From Buxus sempervirens (taxonomy: Eukaryota; Streptophyta; Magnoliopsida; Buxales; Buxaceae), in assembly GCA_947561395.2 (NCBI GenBank), contig OX387185.1:35134213-35198212 (forward strand): 64,000 bases of DNA, given 5' to 3'. The position numbers were made by a program, and so were the translations under genes. Below the pieces are notes generated by a model. The model was given only the letters and a program-made list of their open reading frames with translations, ran no database searches and was not told the DNA's origin. This document shows, piece after piece, positions 34,806-45,195 of the stretch. The stretch's first letter is position 1. The number at the start of each line of letters is the position of its first letter.

Positions 34806-36240
34806 GGTGTACCTAAGACATACCAGGGGTACCTTAGTGTTATTTGAGTGGGGTACCTTGGTATTAAGTGGGGTACCTTAGTGTTAAATGGGGTGTTTGC
34901 CTTAGCCAGTTCAAAAGGCATGCTTTAGGAATGCTTGGGAGGTGTACCTCAGTTATCACAGAAGGGTACCTTAGTTATAAGAGGGGTACTTTAGTTATTT
35001 GAGGAGGTACCTCGATGTTTCAAGGGATTTACCTTAGTCATTCTAAGGGGTAAACTTTGAATAAGCTTAGGGGGTGTACCTCAGTTATATTGAGGAGGGT
35101 ACTTAGCTATAGAAGGAGTGTACCTTAGTTATATGAGGGAGGTACCTTAGCTATATAATGGGTTATACCTTAGGCAAAACAATGGGGGTTACCTTACTTA
35201 TATAGGGGTTACTTTAGTTACACAAAGGGGGTACTTTGGCTATATAAGGGGTGTATCCTAGGTAAAACAGTGGGGTACTTTACTTATATGAGAGGAGTAC
35301 CTCTAGGAAATACAAGGGGTGTACCCTAGGTAATATAGGGGATGTACCTTAGGTATATTGGAGGTACTCTAGTTATATAAAGGGGGTACCTCTAGCTGTA
35401 CAAGGGAATGTACCTTAGCTAAACAAGGGGTACTTCAAGTAAGATAGTAGGGTACCTTAGTTAAAACAAAGAGATACCTTAGGCAATACAAATGAGGTAT
35501 CTTAGGTATAGTTAGGGGATACTTTAGGTATTCGAATGGGGTACCTTGGGCAAAACAGTGGAGTACCTTAACCAATATGAGTGAAGTGCCTTGGGTAATA
35601 CAAGGGGATACCTTAGGCAAACACAGGGGTACTTTAAGTAACTCTTGGATGGTACCTTGGGAAATACTTGGCTGTACCTTGGGTATAGAAGTAGGGTACC
35701 TGGGGTATACTTGAGAGGTTAATTGGGTGTTCTTGGGAGATACTTAAGGTACACTTGAGAGGTACTTAGGGCAATATAAGAGGGTACCTTAGGGATATAA
35801 ATGGGGTACCTTAGGCAATGTGAGTGAGGTACCTTGAGCAATTTATGAGGGTACCTTAGGGATAATTAGGGGATACTTTAGGTATACTTGAGTGGTACCT
35901 TGGGTAACACTTGGATATACTTTGAGTAATACCTTCGGGTACTTCGGGTAATACATGGGTGTACCCTAGGCATATTTGAGTGGTACTTTGGGTAATACTT
36001 TGGTGTACTCTAGGTATTCTTAGATGGTACCTTGAGTAGTACATGGATGTACTTTGGGTATACAATGGGAGTACCTTGGGTAATACACGAGGTACTTTAG
36101 TGGTATTTGGGAGGGTACCTTGGGTACCCTTAGGAGGTTCTTTAGGTACTCTTAGGAGTTACTTGAGGTACATGTGAGAGGTACCTTGGGTACACTCAGA
36201 AGGTACTTTAAGTATATTCGGGAGATGATTTGTGGTACAC
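34806..36240 (-). repeat. Degenerate minisatellite of GGTACCTTAGGTA units in T4
   Basis: About 1.4 kb of diverged repeats of roughly 22-30 bp built on GGGGTACCTTAGGTATA, with GGTACC and TACCTAAGGTA palindromic cores. I estimate 50-60 units. No other T copy here has it. It begins about 60 bp upstream of the TATA box on the LTR's strand. Confidence 0.9.
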
Positions 36241-37499
36241 TTAACTCCAGTTTTTCCGAATTTGATTTCCAATTCACTAGATCTAATTGAAAGATATCTT
36301 AGCCAATTGTAACTAAGACATAACACTAACTAAGCTTTTCTTTAACAACTTCAATTCGATTCCCCTAACTCTTTAGGTATAATCCATACTTACCCCATCT
36401 TCATAACACAATGTCTTAATTAGTCTAATAATCACACTTTAGATAATTAAGCTTAATAATTAAGGTATAATCCGGGACGGGGTTTTACATTTTTAATCTC
36501 CATTTACTTAAGATATTACATGTAAATAAGCAAACACCCCCCATTTGAATCCATTAAAAATCGTTCCAGACCAAAATTGTAAAATCCCAGATTTTAGTAA
36601 CTAGATTAATTGGTTGATAATATGCAGGAGATGAGATTTTGGTTCAACTCGGAGGAGTTCAAGATGAATCGGAAATGACAGGAGAGCTTATGTAAGGTGA
36701 GATCATGATTATTGGCTGAGTATTAATTTAATTTAATAATTATTGTTGCTATGGTTTATGTAGTAAGAATAAAGTGAAAAATAAGCATGGAGAATAAAAG
36801 GAGTTGGTCGAACCCAAGGAGAGTGGGTTGACCCAAGGGTTTAGTTGGTTTAAAGATTAAAGGGTTGTTTGTAATTGGTTTAATGAAGAGGGGGAGATTA
36901 AGTAAAAGCCACAAATTAATAAACAAAACCTAATTATGCATGGACAACGTTTAAACTCAAACTAGAAACCAGCCGTGAGTTTCTCTTGAATCCTATATTT
37001 TCTTCTCCTAGTTGCATTGTGACTAAACCAAACCCTAAACAACTGTTGGAGCTGTCTTAGAGAAGGAAAATAGAGGATTTTCATGCACAAAGAACTCAGG
37101 TAAGAGCCATATAGATATAAGTTCTGTTCTAGAGATTTTCGTATGTTAAAGACTCTTAAAAGTGTGATTTTTAACCCAGATGTGATCGAGGTTTGTTGGG
37201 ATCGTTTGGCAAACTTTGGGGTGATATTTCGTGGCTCTTAAAGAAGATTTAAGTTCCTAAAACCAGGTAAGTAGTCCCTTGACGCTTGCATAAAATCTAA
37301 ATTCGTATTTAGACGATATTCATGGTTATTTGATGTTTTGATGCATTGTTTTTGTTATTTATGATGTTTTATTTGTTAGGAATTGTTCTAGCATGTGTAT
37401 AAAATATTTTAGAATGATTTAGAATGGTTTTGATACATTGAATATTGAGTTGTGGAGTTTTTATTGAATTTCGCAAAGTTACGGATTTTTCACGTATTG

Positions 37500-37672
37500 G
37501 GCTGCCTGAGCAGTCACTCGAGCGCCCTATGTATATATTCAAAACCCGAGAGCAATTTTACCCAGATTGAACGACCTCTAGAACAGTCGCTCGAGCGACC
37601 TACCCTGAATTAACCTGTTCTGTAAGGCCGATCGAGCGCCCTTTGCCGCTCGAGCGACCAGTTTGCCAGATT
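37500..37672 (+). repeat. GC-rich palindrome cassette of T5 (GTCGCTCGAGCGAC type)
   Basis: Copies of CACTCGAGCGCCC, AGTCGCTCGAGCGACC, GATCGAGCGCCC and GCTCGAGCGACC. It is the best-preserved member of this cassette type in the window. Confidence 0.85.
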
Positions 37673-38614
37673 TTGGATTACTTGACTTTTCAACCTAGTT
37701 TTCACTAAGGAATTGGTTCTATCAATTTTAACCTCTGTACCATCAAGATTGGGGTATTTGGGAAGTGTTTGCATTGGCGGATGTTTAAAATTCAATTTTA
37801 TAAAGATTTTGGGTAGATGTTTCTAAAGAGGTACTTTTACTTGATGCTATTGTTCCAAAAGATTTTACTTTTAACCAAGGTTGGTTTTGTGAGTTCATAC
37901 ACTTGTATTTGGGTGATATGAAGGTATTGTGTGCATCGATGGGGTCGATACACATTTGGGACATATTGGCCCGTTGAAACCTGGAGTCTTGGACATATGA
38001 CTTGGTACATTCTGTTTTGGTTTTGGGTCACTCGTGTGACAAGGCGGATGTCTGATTTATTGTATCCCGCATGGGCGGATTTGGTTACAGATATGGTTCT
38101 GTATTTTAGTGGGTGTTATTGAGAAGTATGTCCATTACCCTGGTTGGTTTGCTCACTGTTGAGTGGGCTTAGCAATTATATGGATCCATAGAATAGCTAG
38201 TAAGTGAAGTGTGTATTAGAGGGGTTTGAATTCTGTGTCTGAGGCATTCCATCATCTCGAGGATGGTACCGCTCCTGGATTGGTCGGTCGCTACGTTACC
38301 CACTCCTGGATTGGTTGGGCCGTACATGCTAACTCATGGTTGGGCTCTTCTGTTGGTGTTAAATAACCAAACTGCAGAGCGGCTAGTCCATCGTAATTCG
38401 GTTAGGTAGCATACTGGCACATGTCTACTCTCTTTATCTGGTATACTATTTCATGAGTTCCATGAGGTGGACAAATTGTATTTCTTTATTGTCTTGAACT
38501 CTTATTGTGATTATTCGGATTAAGCGTTGCATATTTTATTGTGGTCAACTATTTGCATGACTGCTTACTGAGATGTTGTTTCTCACATTATTGTTTTATC
38601 GATTTTATTTTCAG

Positions 38615-38700
38615 ATATTCCTGGAGAGGACGTTGTCGAGGTAGAGACACCGGGTGATTGCTGTGATTACCAGGAAGAAGATTATTTCATTCCTATGTAG
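38615..38700 (+). other. Conserved LTR mini-exon in T5
   Basis: Follows TTTATTTTCAG. The frame reads DIPGED..., then ends EEDYFIPM and a stop; 29 codons. T1 has the same block at 10978-11063. Confidence 0.45.
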
Positions 38701-39455
38701 GTCCAGAGGGACATGGAGAAACATTTAGATTTATTTTTATTAGGGATTATTTTTAGTATTTTGATTGAGGAGTTTGATGTTATTCAAAGGATGATTGGTA
38801 TTTTTATTCCATACTTTTGGTGGATGTTATTTATGTTATTTAGTTGAACCCTTTCCAGAATTTTTAGATGAAATATAAAAGGATTATTTTGGTAGTTTAA
38901 TTCCGCGCTTTCTGAAAGATGTTTTATTTCCGAACTCTGATATATTAAATGAAGTTGTTTAAGTCTGGAATAGTGTTTTGGACCATTTTTCCTAACGAAC
39001 CTGATTTGGGTTTATGTGGATAAGTAAACCTGGATCCGGGGCGTTATACAAATTCCAAGTGAATAAAAAGTCAACTTTCTAGTTCAAGACTAAATTTCAG
39101 TTTTTCAGGTCTGGTAAAAAAATTCAACATGTTAATACTAAGGTATTTGTCAAGATTTAAAGGCTCAAAAAATTCATTTATGCAATAACATTGCTAAAAC
39201 CTGATTACTGAGAAAAATTATCTTGAAATCTTGCCTTAAAAAATATTTAATGTTTTGGGTCAAAAGTCAACAAAATTCAACCAGAAAAGTTTGAATTTGC
39301 GTAAAAGATTGAATTTGGGCCTTTTCCTTTGTGGTTTTGGATTCAAATGGGTTAAGGATCTCAAAGCCAATTCTAAGAATTGAAAATTTCAATAAGATAT
39401 TTCTCTTATTCAAGATTTATCAAAAATCGTGCAATTTTGGGGTGTTTACACATCC

Positions 39456-40040
39456 ACGTATAGCATGCATGAATGTACTACTCAATAATATTTACATCAA
39501 AGATAACATTTAATATGAATCTAAAATATTAATCTTAGCCATAAATTTCAACTAGGCTAATTTTATCAATAAAATTAAAAGTCCTAAAAATTCCGAATAA
39601 AGATTTATTTAGAATACTAATTTTAAATATAGAATAATGCTTATATTGTTGATAGCTTAAATATAAACTGTGTTGGTTTATTAAGACATCATCTACCTTA
39701 TTAATTTTTTATCTTCATTTATCATGATAGCTTTTTGTAGTTGTAAACATATATAGCTTGTAGATGTAATTATCCAATGAATTTAAGTATTCATAATTAT
39801 TATTTTCCTGCTAATATTATGATGTTATCATTAGAAGCATTGTGTTATATAGTCACATAATATATATAGACAGCTTCTTCATGCATTAAATTCACTTAAT
39901 TATATGATGATTTTAATATTTTCTTTGCTTGATTATTGAACTAAAAATATTTTGATATAAACAAATAATAATCAAATATAATTTAATAGTTATATAATAT
40001 CAAAGATTGGTTTTAATACTATAAATTACGATTTATTGTT
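39456..40040. other. AT-rich interval without recognised content
   Basis: About 590 bp, strongly AT-rich, with no long frame, inverted termini or tandem repeat I can see. Together with 14742-14804 it is the DNA into which Y-1 inserted, and its right end is the Y-3 target. It may be old host intergenic DNA. Confidence 0.5.
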
Positions 40041-41160
40041 CTTTTTGTAGACACCCCAAATTACACCACATATTTAAGAAGTAGATGGATGAATATATAT
40101 TGAGGAGCAAATAAAGTGTTAATTAAAATATAGGTTTATCGTGAATCCATATCAGCTATTTTAGTAACTCTTGTTTACCGATATTAAATATTGGTCAAAC
40201 TGATATTTTTTTATAACCGCTATTAAATATTGGTCAAATTGATATTTCTTCATGATTAGGATTGAATATTGGTGTAAGACCCTGAATTTTGTGAGTTATT
40301 TATTTATTTATTTAGTTATTTATTCTGATGTATAAACTGTGTTTATCAGGTTATTTTGTGGTTTGAGGGCTTAGCCCATACTCGTATGTACAGGCGTTAT
40401 ATAGCCATTTTTCCGAAAAATTGTAGTATTATCATTGTTACTATTAAAGTATAGTTATGTGATTATTAACGCGAATGGATGCGGAACATGTAGTATCTCC
40501 GGTGGGCGAGCATGCATAGGATCAAGGAAATGGGAGAGTATTCGAGCGGCGTATGTATTAAGTAAGTGTACTAAAAATGGAAAGTAGGGTTGGGGTTATG
40601 AGAATACGCTTACCATAATTTTGGAAACATTTTCGTTAAGTCTGGAGATAAGGAGAACTCGCGATTTCGGCTGGAGTGGCGACTAGGGTTTCCGTTCGTG
40701 AAGAACCAGAAATCGCAAGTGATGAAAGAAGGAGTTCAGAGTTGAAGTTCAGTGGGTTAACTCTCGCTGCTTGAGAAGTTTGGTTTGGAGAGATTTTCCT
40801 TCGCGTGCGTGGCCGGAGTAGAGATCGGCCGAGGTTTTACCATTCGGGAATAAGCGCGCTCATGTGAGTAGCACGGTTTTACAACTGGGGTTTTGGTGTT
40901 TTATGTTTCTCTCGAGATTATTCTGATGCATGGTTTATATGTTAAGTGGTAGTAGGAGTTTTCTGTTTTTCTGGTTTGTGGGAAATTACATGAACAGAGT
41001 CTCCGGATTTAATTTTATATTTGAAAATGAAAGTGTTTAGATTAATTCCAAATATGATTGGGAACTCTTCTGGGAGTATTAGGAGTGTAGTAGAACAATC
41101 ACAGAGGTTCAAAAACCGGCCAGTCATGTAGATCTCGAAATAACAGAGAAATGAAAATCA

Positions 41161-41435
41161 CAGGGGGTATCCGCTCACCTCGCGCTCACCGGCGCTCACC
41201 TCAGAGATAGGCGCCCCGTTAAAAACGACCCACCGCCGAGCTCGCGCCCGGCTGCCGCTCAGCGGAAAACTATGCGCCCATCTCGCGCGAATCTCGCGCC
41301 CACCTCACGCCCATCTCGCGCTCAGCTCACGCTCACCTAGCGTCGGGTGAGCGGCAGGTCGATTTTACCCTTTTTCTTCACCGCCGACCGGCGCTCACCT
41401 CGCGCCCACCTCAGTAAGTGAGCGGCAGACCTATT
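41161..41435 (+). repeat. GC-rich palindrome cassette of T6 (GGCGCTCACCT type)
   Basis: Repeated CGCGCTCACC, CTCGCGCCCATCTCGCGC, GGCGCTCACCTCGCGCCC and GGGTGAGCGGCAGG words. Nearly the same vocabulary fills X-d at 27638-27940 although X-d belongs to another LTR family. Confidence 0.88.
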
Positions 41436-42040
41436 TTGCTTATTGAATTGGAGTTTTGAACTAACTAAGGGTATTTGGGTTACCTGAGGATTAAACCACC
41501 TCACTATTCACTTGTTTAGGAACCCTGGGAATCTATTTTGCCTAGGAAACTATTAGAAGAAAATTGAGTGAATTTCTTAAAAGCTTTCAAGTTGAGTTAG
41601 GTTATTCATGAATATTATGCCGGATACCAAACCACTAAGAGTCACTAATTATACTTCCTCTGTTTTATACACTGTTTTGATTGAGGAGTTATTCTATTCT
41701 GGTTTCACTGGTTCGGAAACTTTAAATCTATTGTAAAGATTTCCTTGGTATGAATGAATTGAGTTTTACTTTCATATGACTTGTGTTACGGAAATGAGAA
41801 AATACTGAATGTACTGGAGGTACTGCTTGGTCCAGAGGGACAGGTGATGAATTGTGATGAGTTTTACATGATATGAAATGAATGGTTTTCCTTGATATTG
41901 GTATTGAGATTATACGATGTTTTACTGTTTTGGTCTAGCTTGTCCTGGATCCAGATGTTTAAGCTTAGTAATGTGATGTTATTGTTGGTTGTTGGAATTG
42001 CATGGCCTTGTGTGTTGCCACGACCGGTGTAGAGCAGCCA

Positions 42041-42154
42041 GAAACCCTGAGTAGGCCTGGTTGTCAATGCAGAAACCCAGGGAGTAGGCCTGCATTGGAT
42101 GACGAAACCCTGAGTAGGCCGTCATTTCAGAGTATCCGAAACCCTGAGTAGGCC
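42041..42154 (+). repeat. Four short tandem repeats in T6
   Basis: GAAACCCTGAGTAGGCC occurs at about 42041, 42072, 42103 and 42138, with spacing of 31-35 bp. Related words occur in T7 (51680-51760) and T10 (59620-59850). Confidence 0.85.
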
Positions 42155-42423
42155 GGAACTGTGTACATGGAGGTGTGGAGTGTCTACTTGGCATGTTTAA
42201 TTTATCAACTAAACGATAGTCATGACATTGACCAAATCGATGTGTTATTGTACTTAACTGAGATGTGATTTGTTTGATTTGAACTTGGGAAATTGATGTT
42301 GGTTGTTTAAACGCATTGTAGTGTTGTCGATGCATAGTTTTAAAATGTGATCAACTATTTCTGCATGCATGTGCTACTCGCTGAGATATTCGTATCTCAC
42401 TCTGTTGTTGTTCTGTTTTTCAG

Positions 42424-42500
42424 ATACTCGTGGTGAGGCGAATACTGGGGTAGATCCTGCTGAGGGCTATAGGGAGGAAGACTACTATTACCTTCCTTAG
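42424..42500 (+). other. Conserved LTR mini-exon in T6
   Basis: Follows TGTTTTTCAG. The frame reads DTRGEANTG... and ends EEDYYYLP and a stop; 26 codons. Different codons encode the same end motif in T4, T5 and T12. Confidence 0.5.
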
Positions 42501-43031
42501 ACTTGTAGGTTATCTGTTCTGAATTTGAGAACTTGAATTAATTGAGATGTATTAAAGTTAATTGGGGATGAACCATATGATTCCAGTTCAGTTTAAATGT
42601 TAAAATTTTGCATAAATAGAAATGTGCACTCTGTCAGGTTATAGATGTATGATTATCCAGCGATCATAAATTGATTAACGATCCTTGCCTAACCTCCGTG
42701 AGACGTGTTATATCTTTAATGAACAACACGGATCCGGGGCGTTACAATTGGTCACATTGATATTTCTTCATGACCAATATTAAATATCGGTCACATTGAT
42801 AATTCTTCATGACTGATTTGAGTTGTCGGGTATTCTCATAAAAGCTCAACTTGAAAATTCCCGCGAGCTTTCCTATATTTACATTGAAACCTCTTTCTAG
42901 AAGGCTTAAATGGCCTAAATTAGCTTCAGAAATTTGCTCAATTCCCTCCAATGCAAGCCATGGTCTTCAATTGAAAGGATTTAGACACACTTTTGTGTCT
43001 ACCCTTGGAACTCTTTTACCCTCAATTGTGC

Positions 43032-43040
43032 CTATAAATA
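43032..43040 (+). promoter_or_regulatory. TATA box of LTR Y-3
   Basis: CTATAAATA about 235 bp after the palindromes. The words CACTTTTGTGTCTACCC upstream and TCTCTCCTCA downstream align with Y-2. Confidence 0.65.
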
Positions 43041-45144
43041 TGAGGTCTCTCCTCATGCAAATAGTTACAATTTCGGAGGTTAAGAGCTTTGCTTAGAGAG
43101 GGGAAGCTTTGCTGGATTGCCCACTTGAAGAATGCTTTGCTTGAATTGAAGAAGGAGCTCAAGGACAAGGTATAATCTCTTTTACATTAAAATATTTCTT
43201 TAAATTCTGGCACTCTCTCATTCTACCTTTTTGTAGAATTAGGCTTTGTTGTGTTTGTAGCTCCAAACCATGGATTAAAGTACTTTAAGCTTATCTCTAG
43301 CCGTAAAACGTAAAAAGAAGACAAGGAGAAACGATCTATGGGATGGATCCTTTAGGATTAGAACCCTTTTGGTTTGATTTTGGTTCTTTCCTTTTAATTG
43401 TGCTTTGATTGTTGTCTTGTATGGTTTTTCTCTTTAATTTGAGAGGAATTTCATGGATTTAGGTTCCCTCATAGCCTTAGATCTGAAATTCCTTTATACT
43501 GGTTGAGCTTTTTACACACTTTGCAAGTGTACATACTCACTTGAGTTGTTTCCTTAATCATAGGCATTAATCCTTAGATCTACTATGCTTAATATAGTAT
43601 ATCTAAAGTTTTAGCCTTAAAATAACATCTCGTAACTTTTGATTTCATTTTTAAGTCATTTTTAATATTCAAAAGAAGGCCTCATGACCTGATCTCTTCA
43701 GATCTATGGAATTTTAAGAAAATATGGATTGATATGGCTCTAACTCTCCAAATCATTAGAGATTTGAGCCAAACCTTTGCCCTAAATACATTTCTAGTTT
43801 TCTCATTTCTTTTTAAGAGTTTTGAAATAGATTTAAAGAGCTGTGTACGCAGATCAAAGGTTTTCATTGTGATTTTCATTCTATGTTCTTAAATCTAGAC
43901 AGAACCGGTATAGTATGATTGTTTCATTCATTACTTCATTCTTCGGATGAATGTTTGAATGATTATAGTTGCTTCTGAAAGGTGAGGAAGTCTATTTTAG
44001 TCCCGTGAATTTTCATGAATTTTTGCCTAGCTGTTTAGTCTCTGTGTTTCATTGAAGTTAGAAAGTTTGTTTTGCACAGATTGCATTCCTTGCCACTTCA
44101 ATTGAGCACCAAAGGCTCATTTCAACTCCGATTTGTTTGATTTTTTTATCAGTCTTCCCTAATGAGTCTACTTTCAAATCCAAGTGGTTTCATAATTTTT
44201 CAATCAATTTTGCGGTTTGTGTACTTGATTGACCTTATATTGCTTAATAGCAAATTAAAAGGTCAATCTGTGACTGAGTTGGCATGTTTGTGAAAGCACA
44301 CATACCACATATGGATGAATTTTTGAGTGAGTCCTATGCCATTTGAAAGATAGTGGTTTATACTTCATCCACACCAATTTTCAAGGATTTATATTCTGGA
44401 GATTTCCACGAATAGACTTGTGAAGTAGGGCTAGTCATCACTGTTACTGTGATGAAACAAAAATTTTGTACAAGCAGAACTCTATTATTTTTAAATCAAT
44501 TTAATTGAATTTTTTTACATCTAATAAGCTTTCAAATGGCTTTAGTTTCATTCAATTTGAGTTTGAAATGAGTGAGTTATGGTCATTTGAAAGTGTACAG
44601 CTCTAATAGTTCTATGTTGCACTAATTTTTAAGATTTTTTTTAATCCTTTTTTTCCTTGAATTTTACCTTGATTTTTGGATTGAATAAGATGTCCTGAGA
44701 GTGATAAATCTACAAAGAGAATCCAAATTGATTGGACAACTCATGTGGAGAATCACACATTTATTTGCTTCTTTTTGCTTATTTTAGAATGATCTTTGTA
44801 TGCAAGCAATATTATAGCATGATAAGCATGTGTCAACCATCTTGTATGGATGAGTGGAGGTGCCTAACACCTTCCTCTATTCATAACATAACCCCTTTAC
44901 CCTATCTCTGGAATAGACCATGAATATGAGCTACTTTGGCTCTATTTTGTTCTTTTTATGCATACATTGGTGTCCATCGACACCAAGACTCATGGATGGT
45001 TGCAACTCTTGATTTTGTTTAATCCCTCGTGGAATGTGTGAAGTCCTAGCGATTTGCATGGTCCTACACTTTTTACTATATATTATGATTATATTCTTTT
45101 TGTTTTCGACTTTCCACCCTCTCTTCAACACATTATGTTTAACA

Positions 45145-45195
45145 TATTATTATTATTATTATTAGTATATATATATATATATATTTTTTTTTTTT
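45145..45195. repeat. ATT and TA microsatellites next to a T tract
   Basis: About six ATT units (45147-45164), a TA run (45166-45183) and twelve T's (45184-45195). The T tract is the poly-A tail of the minus-strand LINE; the microsatellites probably grew from the tail or target. Confidence 0.85.

Larger units (their letters stand above)
32351..36489 (-). mobile_element. Solo LTR T4 with internal minisatellite, TSD TTTTT
   Basis: A family T LTR of 4139 bp on the minus strand, TGTAAAACCCCGTCC (36489) to GATCTGGGGCGTTACA (32351). Five T's on each side fit a TTTTT duplication; the uninterrupted site is seen in Y-4 (46680-46705, reverse). Its extra length is a 1.4-kb minisatellite just upstream of its TATA-like CATATAAAAGG (about 34736-34745). 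It also has a GC-rich cassette (33935-34195), four 31-bp tandem repeats (33179-33302) and a well-preserved mini-exon (32727-32809). Confidence 0.88.
36578..39050 (+). mobile_element. Solo LTR T5
   Basis: A family T LTR of about 2473 bp on the plus strand, TGTAAAATCCCAG (36578) to GATCCGGGGCGTTATACA (39050), inserted in Y-1. The insertion point is proven by the uninterrupted homologue in Y-4 (46570-46650, reverse), which reads through GACCCAAATTCCAAG. The TSD is probably AAATT but blurred by small changes at both ends. It carries the GTCGCTCGAGCGAC cassette (37500-37672), the GGATGGTACCGCTCCTGG block (38245-38325) and a well-preserved mini-exon (38615-38700). Confidence 0.88.
14810..39450 (-). 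mobile_element. Solo LTR Y-1, TSD CATCC, hosting six other LTRs
   Basis: A family Y LTR on the minus strand. It starts TGTAAACACCCC (39450) and ends CATGTCTCACA (14810), flanked by perfect CATCC repeats (14805-14809, 39451-39455). It now spans 24.6 kb because X-e (with X-f, T2 and T3 inside), X-d, T4 and T5 inserted into it; removing them leaves about 2.9 kb, close to Y-3 and Y-4. Its own segments are 14810-15132, 26397-26438, 30287-32350, 36490-36577 and 39051-39450. They carry the U3 start, palindromes (32103-32250), TATA (31907-31916), a donor-like AAG^GTAAGC (cut at about 31820), an intron-like stretch and the 3' end with TGGCAACTCC (14861-14871). Confidence 0.88.
40273..42746 (+). mobile_element. 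Solo LTR T6, TSD ATTGG
   Basis: A complete family T LTR of 2474 bp on the plus strand, TGTAAGACCCTG (40273) to GATCCGGGGCGTTACA (42746). Perfect ATTGG repeats flank it (40268-40272, 42747-42751). TATA-like GTTATATAGCC lies near 40392, and a donor-like CAT^GTGAGT near 40863. The GC-rich cassette is at 41161-41435, four GAAACCCTGAGTAGGCC repeats at 42041-42154, a GAGATATTCGTATCTC hairpin at 42391-42406, and the mini-exon at 42424-42500. Confidence 0.92.
40177..42800 (+). repeat. Palindrome cassette of Y-3 (ACCAATATT type), split by T6
   Basis: Palindromes at 40177-40195, 40216-40234, one interrupted at 40272/42747, and 42772-42792. Half-sites are ACCAATATT/ACCGATATT and AATATCGGT/AATATTGGT. 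The spacing CCG/CCA, eleven bases, CGG/TGG is kept, and units repeat every 39 bp or so, as in Y-4. T6 (40273-42746) lies inside the array. Confidence 0.85.
40046..45068 (+). mobile_element. Solo LTR Y-3, TSD CTTTT, hosting T6
   Basis: Family Y LTR on the plus strand, TGTAGACACCCC (40046) to GGTCCTACA (45068). Perfect CTTTT repeats flank it (40041-40045, 45069-45073). Removing T6 leaves about 2.54 kb. It has a palindrome array (40177-40272 and 42747-42800, split by T6), TATA (43032-43040), a donor-like ACAAG^GTATAA (cut after 43169), a long AT-rich intron-like region, GGTGTCCATCGACACC (about 44969) and a diverged tRNA-Arg-like complement near 45000. Confidence 0.9.

Noticed and set aside
34806-36240. 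CRISPR-like regular repeat array
   Set aside because: Units are degenerate, have no constant spacer length or unique spacers, and lie in a plant LTR. It is a minisatellite.
41979-42335. 118-codon minus-strand frame in T6
   Set aside because: Antisense through the short tandem repeats of the LTR; no domain.
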